64,000 nucleotides of DNA from Panax quinquefolius (Eukaryota > Streptophyta > Magnoliopsida > Apiales > Araliaceae): contig CM035171.1 of assembly GCA_020205615.1 (NCBI GenBank), forward strand, positions 11,840,160 through 11,904,159, in the 5' to 3' direction. The notes below the pieces were generated by a model, which was given only the letters and a program-made list of their open reading frames with translations, searched no databases and was not told the origin of the DNA. Shown here piece after piece: positions 1 to 12,409 of this stretch. The stretch's first letter is position 1. Every line of letters starts with the position of its first letter. Made by a program: the position numbers and the translations under genes.

Positions 1-1119
1 CGGCGGAAAGATGTCTCACCGTTCTTTGATACATTGAAAGGTAGAAGAATGCAAAGACGCGTTCAATGGACTTCGAGTGTGAGGACGCTTTTCGAGCATC
101 AAGTCCTATTTATCTTGGCACCTTTGTTGGTGAAGCCCGTCTCTTGAACCTTTATATTTGTACTTAGCGGCTAGTTCATTGGCAGTAGGAGCAGTTTTGG
201 TGCGTGAAGTTGGGGAGTAAGCGACACCGGTTTATTATGTAAGCCATGTCCTTCGGGATCTTTGAAACAAGGTACCGAATATTGAAAAGTTTGCTTTTCG
301 CTTTAATAACTTTGCTAATCGAAAGCTTAGGCAATACTTCCGAGGTAAATTGGTAATAGTATATCTGATCGACCTTTAAAGAAGATTATGGGCAAACCTG
401 AAGTATCGGGAGATTAAATTGCGTGGACGATGGAGTTGTCACAATTTTTCAATGAATATCATCCCCGAATCGCCATCAAAGGGCAAGCCTTGGCTGATTT
501 TGTTGTTGAATGCTCGTTTACGAAAGGCGATGAAGTTGTAGCGAAGATGAAGGATCTGACGAAGCGATTCAGTTCTTCTTCAAAGCGAAGCGAGTTAAAT
601 GACGCCAGTATGCGAGATGGGTCTTCTACCACGGACGTCGATGGAAGCGAGTGTTATTCTCGACGAGTCCCGGAGGGATTCAAGGTGAAATGAGCCATCG
701 ATTTCGATTCAAAGCAACAAACAACGAAGCTGTTGAGTATGAAGCGGTACTTGCGAGGATTACGGTTGGCAAAAGAGTCTTGAAGTGCAAAGAATAATTA
801 TCTTTAGTGATTCTCAATAATCGTTAAGCAAATTTACGGGGAGTATGAAGCTCGAGGCCCAAAAATGATCAAATATCTAATGAAATTGAAGGAGCAACTT
901 CAGATTTTCCAATCCTATGAGTTTCAAGGATCGAGCGTAATAACAATTCAATAGCCGATGCATTCTCCAAATTAGCCACTTCTGAGATGTTAACGTTTTT
1001 GATGGGTGGGTTTATTTACAAACTTTGCAACATCCTAGTGTCTCATTATGAATCGGTAATGTGCATTGATCAACCAATCACTTTGGTTGACTCAGGTATA
1101 TAGAGTATCTGGCGGATGG
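1..1119 (+). pseudogene. Tat-1 pol fragment: end of RT, RNase H and additional RNase H
   Basis: This is the decayed right part of a gypsy polyprotein, collinear with about 43300-44400 of Tat-2. The RNase H stretch that begins with a primer-strand tether (WTS.VRT.FEH) and continues through LAASSLAVGAVLVREV-like residues is recognisable across frameshifts. Residues 430-520 read MELSQFF.EYHPR.AIKGQALADFVVE, the linker that in the Tat lineage joins the ordinary RNase H to the additional (archaeal-like) RNase H. The second RNase H follows with NNEAEYEAVL-like and IADA.SKLAT-like remnants up to about 990. Several stops and frameshifts make it non-functional. It is cut at 1119 by the chromovirus LTR and resumes only at 11667 in the 3' UTR, so its integrase has been lost. 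Confidence 0.85.
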
Positions 1120-3815
1120 TGTGGCGCCCCCAAAATAGGTATACACCACACCCATTCCTCGAAATCGCCAAATACATAGTGCATGTAAACAACTACAACT
1201 TCAATAATACAAATGTCGTGTGAAATACGACAATATATCTTATGAGTTTAAATACAAATATTATCTTCTAGATAATATCTATACTCAAATAAATCCTCAT
1301 CACATTTATTGATACATTATTTTACAAAATGGTGAGGACTACTAAACAACTCTCTCTAGAACCTTCATTCCATACCCCATTAGTACTCATTACATTCTCG
1401 CCTCCCGAGAAGAAAAATGGAACAACAAGGAAAAGGGTGAGCTCAACTAGCCCAAAAGAGAATATTATGACTAAGATAATATACAACAAATTATCGTTAG
1501 TCTCCAACAGGAAAAATCGATAGAATACAACAGATGACAAGTTTCGGATCAATATTCGCAGCTGAAATAATAATTCATAGAAGAGTTACGTAGAGAATGA
1601 AATCTACTATAATCTATGAATTTAACGGTCCATCATCAATATTTTATCCTGTAACATCAATCAATATTCATTTCAAATCAAATATTCATCTTTTTGCACT
1701 ACTGAGGCCAAAGATATTCATCAATCGATCATGTTCATCTCAACACTGCTCATCTTTGCACTAAAGGCCAAAGATATTCATCGATCGGTCGTGTTCATTT
1801 AAACACCTGCTTCATCTTTGCACTACGGGCCAAAGATATTCTTCAAAATCATTCATCTTTGCACTACTGAGCCAAAGATATTCAATAATATCATCATTTA
1901 AGACGAGGATGATGAAAAATATTTTTAAAGAACGAATCCAAAGAAACAAAATGACAAGGATTAAGGATTAAGGATTCGTACTTGGTTTTATCCACGTCCC
2001 AAAAATACCTCAAAAATAATCATAGTGGTGTAAAATTCAAGAATGATCAAAACATGGATACAATCAAAGCTAGTATCCGAATAGATGTTTTAGACGAAAA
2101 GAAGAAATTTTATTTTTCGATGAATAGTCTTAGATATCGTGAATAGTCTTAGTATCGTGAATAGTAACTCTCAAACACCAAAAGATAGAAATTCCACAAA
2201 AAAACATTTTCACGCCTTACATGAATAGTACTTTCGTGAATAGTAACTCGTGAATAGTAACTCATGAATAGTAACTCGTGAATAAGTAACTCATGAATAG
2301 TAACCCCGACATGAAAAATTTCCAAATTTGATAAAAACTTCGGATCAACATTTCAAAGATAATGATATCAAGAAATAATATCATTACGAAAAAAAAATAA
2401 CATCCCTTACCTCAAAGAATCGATTTCTTGGAAGGAAAGGTCGGAAGTGATCTTTGAATGAAACTTGTCTTGAATAAAGAACTCTCAAAGTATCTAAATA
2501 CTCACAAAATACGCTCAATAATATAGAGAGAAAGAGAAAACTTTGTTTCGGGTGTGATTTTCAATTCTAACTTAGCCCTCTATTTATAGGAAAATGTTAG
2601 CCCGTACCAGCGCAGACTTGACTTCTTACGATGATGGCTTTACTGCTACTATTGCCACCCACCACATTTGAAATAAAATTCAGCACATTTCTTCACCAAC
2701 CACAAGTGGGGCCCACTCAATTCTAGAATTTTCCACCAAAATCAATTATAAACCTAATTTCCGAATCAACACCTCTTAAAATTCACAACAAATCATTCGT
2801 GCATTTTAACGGTTCAAAATTTGTGGACATATACTCAACTTATGTATGTATAACATACCCAAAAATTACCACAATCCAACGGTCGGATTAAAAATTATAA
2901 CCCCGCATAATATATCTCAAAACCCGATTTGATTTTTAACACCTCCAATCCGATAAAATACTTGATAAAACACCTCAACATTAATTCCTTCATTAATAAC
3001 CACATAAATAAATCCATCATTTATATTCATATAAAATAAATATTTCCTTATCATATGAATCAATAATTAATTATTCACAAATAATATTACGTAATCACAT
3101 TTATGATGACCAGTACATTTCCCAGGGAAAGAGGGGCTTTCCAATAAGGATCTCTCTCTTCTTGGCGCCTGAATTAGGTGACCAAACCTCTCCTTAGACA
3201 GAACTTTCTAGACATTGCCAATAATGTTATCTAATAATATTATTCAAATAATATGAATTATTGATCCGATAATGGGAAATCTTGTGCGATGACAATTATT
3301 GAAACAATGATAATATAAAATACCAACGCAAAGAATTATTGAATCAATAAAATAAAATATTGAGCAATAACTCATGTGAAAAATATTGAGTAGTGCCATC
3401 TTACGTGCGAGTCAATAATTCAACAATCTTTGTCTTAATCTGCAGTGTCTTCTTTGTGCGACCACGCCAGTATTCTTGTATTTTAACCACCGGTATTCAA
3501 TGATCTTAATTGCAGAAACAACTACTGGCAGTTATTTATAACCACCCAAACTTTATCGTTTTCCTCATCCAATCGCTTTTCACATGGGGCCCACATGGTC
3601 ATGGGCTGGTACTTCGTTTAATATTCCCTACAAAGATAATATATTCCACGACCAAACGAATATTCCCTCAAAAAAATGAATATTTTATAACCACTTGCTT
3701 ATTTTGAAATATTTGCGTATTTAACCCTTAACTATCCACATTAATCAAATCAACCCTTACTATTTCAAAATAATAAATAAAGGAAATTCCTTTTATTAAA
3801 AAATTTCGGTCTTAA
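1120..3815 (-). repeat. ChrA-1 3' LTR
   Basis: On the minus strand it starts near TTAAGACC (a decayed TGTAAGACC) at 3815 and ends GGGGCGCCACA at 1120. It matches 7440-10134 end to end. In transcript order it contains a U3 with direct AT-rich motifs, a TATA box (TATAAATA at 2588-2581), a leader with repeated GAATAGT motifs (about 2310-2100), a run of inverted-repeat modules around ATCTTTGGC...GCAAAGAT (about 1900-1690) and the conserved GTCCTCACCATTTT block near 1330. Confidence 0.9.
2100..2310 (-). repeat. GTGAATAGTAACTC short tandem repeat in ChrA-1 3' LTR
   Basis: Seven or more imperfect copies of a 14-16 bp unit, (C/A)GTGAATAGTAACTC or CATGAATAGTAACTC, lie downstream of the LTR TATA box and so in the transcribed leader. 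The same array recurs at 8440-8610, 19430-19500 and 25150-25340 with different copy number and spacing. Confidence 0.8.
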
Positions 3816-3830
3816 CCTCCCTCCTCCTTA
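3816..3830 (-). other. Polypurine tract of ChrA-1
   Basis: The minus strand reads TAAGGAGGAGGGAGG directly before the 3' LTR. This is the plus-strand DNA primer site of LTR retrotransposons. The same CATAAGGAGG context precedes the 3' LTRs of ChrA-2 (23491) and ChrB-2 (52851). Confidence 0.8.
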
Positions 3831-6800
3831 TGAAATTTCGTCCTCGAAATTGACGTGCGTATACTGGTGTTTTCAAAAAGGTGAGGATACCTCGCTTTCA
3901 TTTCCGCTTTCCAATTCCCGTGTCATTTCCTCTATAGCATGATTCCTCCACAAAACTTTAACTTGTGGTATGACCTTTCTTGGCGTAGGACATGCTCCTT
4001 CCTATCCAAGATCTTGACAGTACCTCCTCATACGTTAAGTCTTGGCTATCTCGTCCTGTTCTAACTCAATAACGTGGTTCGGTCTTTTCACATATTTACG
4101 AAATACGATATGTGAAACACATTATGAACACGAGACATACTTGAGGTAACGCTTGTGAAGTCTATAGGCTACATTTCCTACTCGGTCGAGAATTTGAAAT
4201 GGACCAATAAATCGTGGATTTGAGCTTTCCTCTCTTCCCAAATCTTGTAATTCCTCGCAACAATACATGATCCCCTACATTAAATTCCACATCCTTTCGA
4301 TGAAGATCCGCATAACTCTTTTTATGTCGATCTTGTCTTGTTTGTATCGTTATCGAATCATTAGTCATAATGTATACTAACTTTCGGGTCCTAACAATGT
4401 TGCTTCACCCACCTCATCCCAACATATTGGAGAACGACATTTTCGTCCATATAATGCTTCAAATGGAACCATGCCTATATTTGTTTAATAACTATTGTTG
4501 TATGAGAATTCCACCATGGCGTGTACTTATCCCAACTTCCTTTGAAATCTAGGACACGAGTTTTAATATATCTTCAAGAGTTTGAGTAGTCCTTCGATCG
4601 ATTGCCCATCCGTTTGAGGATGGTAAGCCAAACTAAATCGCAAATCCGTGCCCATAGCTTTTTTGCAAGTTAACCCAAAATCTTGAAGTGAATCTTGGGT
4701 CACGATCCAAACTATGGATACAGCATGCCATGCAACTTCACAATCTCATTCACGTGCATACTAGCAAAAAGCGTTCAAGGAATAAGTCTCCGTGATCGGC
4801 AAGAAATGAGCGGAGACTTGGTTAATCTATCAACAATAACCCAAATAGCATTGATGCCTTGAGAAACCGTAGGAAGACCCGTGAACGAAATCCATGGTAA
4901 TGTGTTCCCACTTCCATTCCGGAATCTCAAGTGGTTGCAACGGACCCTTAGGTACTAGATGCTCCGCTTTTACGTTAAGCGGTTAAACACATCGAGATAA
5001 ACTTTGCAATCAATCTCTTCATATTATTCTACCAAAATGTATGTCAAGATCACGATACATTTTAGTACTTCCGAGGATGGATTGCAAATGGTGTATTGTG
5101 TGCCTCCATCATAATCTTGTACCTCAAATCGAGTCGTTAGGAACATAAAGTCTAGAGTGGACTCAAGTATTCCTTCTTCATCAATTCTCGCCCTAATAGC
5201 TCCTTCTTGTACTTTCCTCTTCATACGCATCACCCGCCCATCGGTGGGTTTGGCGAGCGGCTTTAACTAAAGTCGATTATACTCAGATATCATCACGCGG
5301 GTACCTAGAGTTTTCATCTCCATCTCTATTATTTGTAAATTATAATGAAATTAGTCTTTGACAATATCGTACTTCGTCTTTAGATACGATCTTCTACTCA
5401 ACACGCGTGGCTACCACGTTCGCTTTTCGAGGATGGCATGGTCGTAACATGTCTTTGAAATGAGTCTCCTCTTGAGTTCTTCAAGCTCTTCCCACATTCC
5501 TTGCTCCATTCAAATTTTGTATCTCTACGAGTCGTTTTGCGATAATGAAATAGCGATTCGAGAATATCCTTCAAACGAATCTCCGATAATAACCAACTAA
5601 GCTTGAAAGCTACGTATTTCGATTCTTGACTTAGGTTGCTCTCAACTGTGACTCATATCCCAATCTTGGATAAACGTCACAATGACACCTATCGATTTAC
5701 TATCGCATTTAATATGACGTCTCCTATAGAGAGTCTCGCAGGTGAATTCCACAAAGGAAGTCACAAGATAAAGGCTCGGTACCAAATTCTATAGTTGAAT
5801 TTTAACTCTCGAAGTTCAATAGAGCCATTCGATATGAGATTTTAGAAATGAGTTTTGTCTGGGGTTCAAAGTCGATACAAAATTTAATATCGAGCTTTGG
5901 GAGTAAGCCAAGAAATTCTTCAGAAATACATCGGGAAAATCAATAACAACAGGAATATTATTCAAATCGGCGTGTCTTTATTCAAATCCATAACATGGAC
6001 TAAGAAAACTTGACATTCGTAATAAACGAATGACTTTATAACTTGATATGAAAATGTTTGATTACAATGGTTTGATTGCTTGAATTGAATAACAAAGTTG
6101 CTTAGGAATATGAAAACTAACAACCTTACAAAAGCAATCAATTTGGCATGATGAGTAGTTAACCTTAAAATCACATCAAAAGCAAATATCTCTATAGAAA
6201 TAAGGTTAACGGTAATGTAATAGTGCCAACCCTGAATCAAACAAGATTTCTAAACAATGATGTAATGAAAGTTTCTCTAACTGGATTCTCCATAAATAGG
6301 TCAAAGTCTAATTTCTCCGTAGTCAAGTTCAAACGTTGGCGTAGCAAGAGATAAAAGAATGGGTAGAACCTGCATTATCTAGTAAAGGTATAAACTTCAA
6401 AGAATTTATAATTAACTAACCCGTAACTAACTTCGCTCGGGTTCCTCGCATTCGACCGGCCACGACAAACGCTTCTTCCAAGAACCGTTGACTTTGACTT
6501 TTCTCGGGACATCCTTTTTGAGTCACCATTCACGCTTGGGTCGGGTTTCGATATCGTATAATCTCGAAATTATATGTCCTTCTTTTCCACAATTATAGCA
6601 TACCTTGGAAGGCTTTGAAACAGTTTGACCTTATATGTCCCTCCTCTCCACATCTCAGTAGCATCTAACCTGGCGATCGTTCTCTTCCCTAGAATTTGTT
6701 GATGGTCTTGATGTTCTTCTTTGCCGACGCCTTCCGTCATCGTTAAATCTTCTCTTTTAGATTGGACATCTCTTTCCATAATATCAACGCGTCGTGCGAC

Positions 6801-7426
6801 TTTTTACCCATGCATCACTCATTCTCACTCGTTCGCTTATTTCTTCTTTCACTCGATTCCAACTTTTATCATCTTATACTCGCCAAAGAGTGCTTCATTC
6901 AAGCATCACGTATCGGGTAACACAAGCTTGAATCGTTGCATCCTTTTGCTCCACGATTTTCTGCAATTCTTTAGCTTTGCTCTTCTAACTCATGAATACG
7001 ATTTTGCAATTCTATATTTCGATCATAAAATACCTCTAATAAACTCTCTTGGTGTACCTCTTCTTCCTCTTCTTCCTCACTCACTCATTTGTTACCTCTG
7101 CGATTATCTCTAAAATGCAACTATCAATTCTTCACTCACCACATGGATATCTCTAATTCCTTCTTCTTTGACATCACATTATCCCGGTTGGCGATTAGAG
7201 GTGTCTCCACGATCTCATTCACTCCATTGTTAACGCTTCAAAGTGACCATTCTAAAAAAAACTATCATAAAACAAGGGTTAATTAAATAAATTAACAAAT
7301 CACATAATACCCTATAATATGACCAACCAACAAATAAGCTTAGGTAGGACACACTTTAGCGAAGGATTTACTCGCTCTCTCCCCTCCTAATTCTATTCCC
7401 GATCTCCGCCAGAGATCATATCCTAA

Positions 7427-7437
7427 GCTCGATACCA
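7427..7437 (-). other. Primer binding site of ChrA-1 (Met-tRNA-like)
   Basis: The minus strand reads TGGTATCGAGC two bases after the 5' LTR end. It equals the common plant initiator-Met primer site TGGTATCAGAGC with one A missing. The same shortened site occurs in ChrB-1, ChrB-2 and ChrB-3. Confidence 0.8.
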
Positions 7438-8439
7438 ACCGTGGCGCCCCCAAAATAGGTATACACCACACCCATTCTGAGTCGCCAAATACATGGTATG
7501 TAAAACAACTACAACTTCAATAATACAAATGTCGTGTGAAATACGACAATATATCTTAATGAGTTTAAATACAAATATTATCTTCTGACAATATCTATAC
7601 TCAAATAAATCCTCATCACATTTATTGATACATTATTTTACAAAATGGTGAGGACTACTAAACAACTCTCTCTAGAACCTTCATTCCATACCCCACTAAG
7701 TACTTTCATTACATTCTCGCCTCCCGAGAAGAAAAATGGAACAACAAGGAAAAGGGTGAGCTCAACTAGCCCAAAAAAGAATATTATGACTAAGATAATA
7801 TACAACAAATTATCGTTAGTCTCCAACGAGGAAAAATCGATAGAATACAAATGAGATAACAAGTTTCGGATCAATATTCGCAATGAAATAATAATTCATA
7901 GAAGAGTTACGTAGAGAATGAAATCTACTATAATCTATGAATTTAACGATCCATCATCAATATTTTATCCTGTAACATCAATCAATATTCATCTCAAATC
8001 AAATATTCATCTTTGCACTACTGGCCAAAAGATATTCATCAATCGATCGTGTGTTCATCTCAACACTGCTTCATCTTTGCACTAAAGGCCAAAGATATTC
8101 ATCGATCGGTCGTATTCATTTAAACACCGCTCATCTTTGCACTACTGGGCCAAAGATATTCTTCAGAAATCATTCATCTTCAGACTACTGAGCCAAAGAT
8201 ATTCAATAATATCATCATTTAAGACGAGGATGATGAAAATATTTTTAAAGAACGAATCCAAAGAAACAAAATGACAAGGATTAAGGATTAAGGATTCGTA
8301 CTTGGTTTTATCCACGTCCAAAAATACCTCAAAAATAATCATAGTGGTGTAAAATTCAAGAATGATCAAAACATGGATACAATCAAAGCTAGTATCCGTA
8401 TAGATGTTTTGACGAAAAGAAGAAATTTTATTTTTCGAT

Positions 8440-8610
8440 GAATAGTCAGAGTATCGTGAATAGTGCCGTATATCGTGAATAGTAACTCAACACCAAAAGA
8501 TAGAAATTCCACAAAAAAACATTTTCACGCTTCATGAATAGTACTTTCGTGAATAGTAATTCGTGAATAGTAACTCATGAATAGTAACTCGTGAATAAGA
8601 ACTCATGAAT
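8440..8610 (-). repeat. GTGAATAGTAACTC short tandem repeat in ChrA-1 5' LTR
   Basis: Counterpart of the array at 2100-2310, with about six copies of the GAATAGTA core alternating between CGTGAATAGT and CATGAATAGT. It lies in the transcribed leader. Confidence 0.8.
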
Positions 8611-8892
8611 AATAACCCCGACATGAAAAATTTCCAAATTTGATAAAAACTTGGATCAACATTTCAAAGATAATGATATTGAAGAAATAATATCATTACT
8701 GAAAAAAATAACATCCCTTACCTCAAAGAATCAATGCTTGGAAGGAAGGAAAGGTCTCAAGTGATCTTGAATGAAACTTGTCTTGAGCAAAGAACTCTCA
8801 AAGTATCTAAATACTCACAAAATACGCTCAATAATATAGAGAGAAAGAGAAAAACTTGTTTCGGTGTGATTTTCAATTCTAACTTAGCCCTC

Positions 8893-8900
8893 TATTTATA
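8893..8900 (-). promoter_or_regulatory. TATA box of ChrA-1 5' LTR
   Basis: The minus strand reads CCTATAAATAGAGGGCTAAG here. The identical CCTATAAATAG context occurs in all other LTRs of both chromovirus families, 1.2-1.5 kb from the LTR start, as expected for the Pol II promoter at the U3/R border. Confidence 0.7.
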
Positions 8901-10134
8901 GGAAAATGTTAGCCCGTAGAAGCGACTTGACCAAGCTACCGATGGCTTTACTTTCGCTACTATTGCCACCCACCACATTTGAAATAAAATTCAGCACATT
9001 TCTTCACCAACCACAAGTGGGGCCCACTCAATTCTAGAATTTTCCACCAAAATCAATTATAAACCTAATTTCCGATCCGACACCTCTTAAAATTCACAAC
9101 AAATCATTCGTGCATTTTTTAACGGTTCAAAATTTGTGGACATATACTCAACTTATGTATGTATAACATACCCAAAAATTACCACAATCCAACGGTCGGA
9201 TTAAAATTATAACCCCATGATATATCTCAAAACCCCGATTTGATTTTTAACACCTCCAATCCGATAAAATACTTGATAAAACACCTCAACATTAATTCCT
9301 TCATTAATAACCATATAAATAAATCCATCATTTATATTCATATAAAATAAATATTTCCTTATCATATGAATCAATAATTAATTATTCACAAATAATATTA
9401 CGTAATCACATTTATAATGACCAGTACATTTCCCAGAAAGAGGGGCTTTCCAATAAGGATCTCTCCTTCTTGGCGCCGCAATTAGGTGACCAAACCTCTC
9501 TTTAGATGTAACTTTCTAGACATTGCCAATAATGTTATCTAATAATATTATTCAAATAATATGAATTATTGATCCGATAATGGGAAATACATGCGCATGA
9601 CAATTATTGAAACAAAGAATAATATAAAATACCAACGCAAAGAATTATTGAATCAATAAAATAAAATATTGAATAAGAACTTCATTGTGAAAATTATTGA
9701 GTAAAGTGCCATCTTACGTGCACGAGTCAATAATTCAACAATCTTTGTCTTAATCTGGTGTCTTCTTTATGCGACCACGCGTACATCGTATTTTAACCAC
9801 CGGGTATTCCAACAGTCTTAACTGGTAAATAACTACGCCAGTTATTTATAACCACCCAAACTTTGTCGTTTTCCTCATCCAATCGCTTTTTCACATGGGG
9901 CCCACATACATGGTCGCTACCATTGTCATTTAATATTCCCTCGACGAGACATTTAATATTCCACGACCAAACGAATATTCCCAAACAAAAATGAATATTT
10001 TATAACCACACTGCTTATTTTGAAATATTTGCGTATTTAACCCTTAACTATCCACATTAATCAAATCAACCCTTACTATTTCAAAATAATAAATAAAGGA
10101 AATTCCTTTTATTAAAAAATTTCGTGGTCTTACA

Positions 10135-11666
10135 ACCTCCCTCCTTATGAAATTTCGTCCTCGAATTGACGTGACGATACTGGTGTTTTGAAAAGGTGAG
10201 GATACCTCGCTTTCATTTCCGCTTTCCAATTCCCGTGTCATTTCTCTATAAGCATGATTCCTCCACAAAACTTTAACTTGTGGTATGACCTTTTTGGCGT
10301 AGGGACATGCCCTTCCTATCCAAGATCTTGACAGTACCTCCTCATACGTTAAGTCTTCTGGCTATCTCGTCCGGTTTCTAACTCAATAACGTGGTTCGGG
10401 TCTTTCACATATTTACGGATACGGATATGTGAAACACATTATGAACACGAGACATACTTGGAGGTAACGCAAGTCTATAGGCTACATTTCTACTTCTCGG
10501 TCAAGAATTTGAAATGGACCAATAAATCGTGGATTTGAGCTTTCCTCTCTTCCCAAATCTTGTAATTCCCTCGCAACAATACATGATCCCTACATTAAAT
10601 TCCACATCCTTTCGATGAAGATCCGCGATAACTCTTTTGTCGATCTTGTGCCGTTTGTATCGTTGTCGAATCATTAGTCATAATGTGTCTTAACTTTCGG
10701 GTCCTAACAATGTTGCTTCACCCACCTCATCCCAACATATTGGAGAAACGACATTTTCGTCCATATAATGCTTCAAATGGAACCATGCCTATATTTGTTT
10801 AATAACTATTGTTGTATGAGAATTCCACCAATGGCGTGTACTTATCCCAACTTCCTTTGAAATCTAGGACACGAGTTTTAATATATCTTCAAGAGTTTGA
10901 GTAGTCCTTTTCGATTGCCCATCCGCTTGAGGATGGTAAGCCAAACTAAATCGCAAACCGCGCCCATAGCTTTTTGCAAGTTAACCCAAAATCTTGAAGT
11001 GAATCTTGGGTCACGATCCGAAACTATGGATACAGGCATGCCATGCAACTTCACAATCTCATTCACGTACATACTAGCAAAACGTTCAAGGGAATAAGTC
11101 TCCCGTATCGTCAAGAAATGAGCAGACTTGGTTAATCTATCAACAATAACCCAAATAGCATTGATGCCTTGAGAAACCGTAGGAAGACCAAAATGCTTGA
11201 AATCCATGGTAATGTGTTCCCACTTCCATTCCTAATCTCAAGTGGTTGCAACGGACCCTTAGGTACTAGATGCTCCGCCTTTACACGTTAGCAAGTTAAA
11301 CACATCGAGATAAACTTTGCAATCTCTCTCTTATTATTATACTACAAAATGTATGTCAAGATCACGATACATTTTAGTACTTCCAGGATGGATTGCAAAT
11401 GGTGTATTGTGTGCCTCCATCATAATCTTGTACCTCAAATCGAGTCGTTAGGAACACAAAGTCTAGAGTGGACTCAAGTATTCCTTCTTCATCAATTCTC
11501 GCTTAGGAATAGCTCCTTCTTGTACTTTCTCTTCATACGCATCACTCCGGCCTGCTGGCTTGGCGACTTTAACTAAAGTCGATTATACTCAGATATCATC
11601 ACGTGGGTACCTGAGTTTTCATCTCCATCTCTATTATTTGTAAATTATACGAAATTAGTCTTTGAC
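10135..11666 (-). pseudogene. Second, partial ChrA internal region (integrase to chromodomain)
   Basis: Starting at a polypurine tract (GGAGGGAGG on the minus strand) beside the LTR at 10134, this copies the 3' part of the ChrA interior and aligns with 3816-5345. The clearest piece is 11207-10890, an integrase core with INAIWVIVDRLTKSAHFL, the second catalytic aspartate in VSIVSDRDPRFTSRFW, and the LQKAMGA stretch. The GPY/F module lies near 10690-10480 and the chromodomain remnant at 10440-10140. The alignment to ChrA-1 stops at about 11666 and Tat-1 3' UTR begins abruptly. Its upstream half and own 5' LTR are absent. Confidence 0.85.
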
Positions 11667-12409
11667 ATCTCCTTCGTGGTAGTAAACGTCATTGGTGTTA
11701 GGAGGTTGGGTGGACTCGTTGGCCGTTCGATGGCGACCTCTTTCTTCGGCAGTGGTCACTTAGACCTTGTCGAATGCCCTTCGTGGTAGGCAAGTGTCAT
11801 CTTTAAGACGTTGTCGAGCCCTACGTGGTAGGCAATTGTCGACACTTAGACCTTGTCGAAGCCCTTCGTGGTAGGCAAGTGTCATCTTTAAGACGTTGTC
11901 GCCCTACGTGGTAGGCAATTGTTTACACTTAGACCTTATGTCAGTTCCTTTCGGGTAGGCAAGTGTCATCCTTCGACTTTGTCGAATACCCTTCGGGGGT
12001 AGGCAAATGTCATCTTTTAGTTTTGTTAGCCTTTAGGGTAAACAAATTCCTAATGAAGCAGATATGTCTCACACTTCGGTAACTAATAAGTATTCCTTTA
12101 TTTTATTACCTAAAATTTTTCTAAGTGTTGAGTTCAGAAAGCTTCATTCTTACACTTCATCTGTTATATGGCATGTTTAGTTGTTACCTAACAGTTCGGG
12201 TTCAACCCATGAAGGGATTGATACATCTTTTCACTTAAATAAATATTGAATTATTGGCAGAAAATAAATATACCGAACTCATAAGGAATGAAGCCATTTT
12301 CATTAAATATTTAATTTAATTACACTATTGACAATTTTACAGATGTTGTAAATTAAAGACGTAAAAAAACATAAACAAAGAACATCGCCTTTCGGACTCC
12401 ATCTTCGTC
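11667..12409 (+). repeat. Tat-1 3' UTR with ~84-bp tandem repeats
   Basis: No coding region. It begins with a GGAGGTTGGGTGGACTCG block, homologous to the 3' UTR of Tat-2 at 45640, then a tandem array. The motif ACTTAGACCTT starts at 11759, 11844 and 11927, giving a period of 83-85 bp, and each unit holds two half-units built on CGTGGTAGGCAA. From about 12010 the array ends and a non-repeated stretch homologous to 46130-46450 leads to the end of the antisense gene. Confidence 0.8.

Larger units (their letters stand above)
3816..7439 (-). pseudogene. ChrA-1 gag-pol remnant with chromodomain
   Basis: Read on the minus strand this is an internally deleted chromovirus polyprotein. In order: gag with a zinc knuckle CYNCGKEGH near 6610-6580; protease/linker with the VNLISIEIFAFDVIL stretch near 6220-6150; the RT amino end (IEF..MAPIEL) near 5880-5800; the RT carboxyl end with GLVGYYRRFVEGYSRIA near 5650-5560; the RNase H end (VAD.LSRR-like) near 5400; integrase core near 4990-4640; the GPY/F module RKSYADLHRKDVEFNVGDHVLL at 4320-4250; and a decayed chromodomain at about 4140-3840. 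The RT core and most of RNase H are deleted and stops occur in every domain. It cannot encode an active polymerase. Confidence 0.85.
1120..10134 (-). mobile_element. ChrA-1: Tekay/Del-type chromovirus, two LTRs
   Basis: A Ty3/gypsy chromovirus reads on the minus strand: 5' LTR 7440-10134, primer site 7427-7437, degraded gag-pol 7410-3830, polypurine tract 3816-3830 and 3' LTR 1120-3815. The two LTRs are each about 2.69 kb and align along their whole length with many small differences. The chromodomain and the NFRGRNFIRRGG-type tail just before the polypurine tract, plus the Met-type primer site, place it in the Tekay/Del clade. It lies in the additional RNase H/integrase part of Tat-1. The expected flank on the right is missing: past the 5' LTR there is a second partial internal region instead of Tat-1 integrase, so no target duplication can be checked. 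Confidence 0.9.
7440..10134 (-). repeat. ChrA-1 5' LTR
   Basis: Minus-strand LTR starting TGTAAGACC at 10134 and ending CGCCACG at 7440, followed by the primer site. It is 2695 bp, nearly the same length as the partner at 1120-3815. It serves a second role: on its right side it also abuts a second chromovirus internal region (10135-11666) through a polypurine tract, so it is simultaneously the 3' LTR of that partial unit. Confidence 0.9.
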
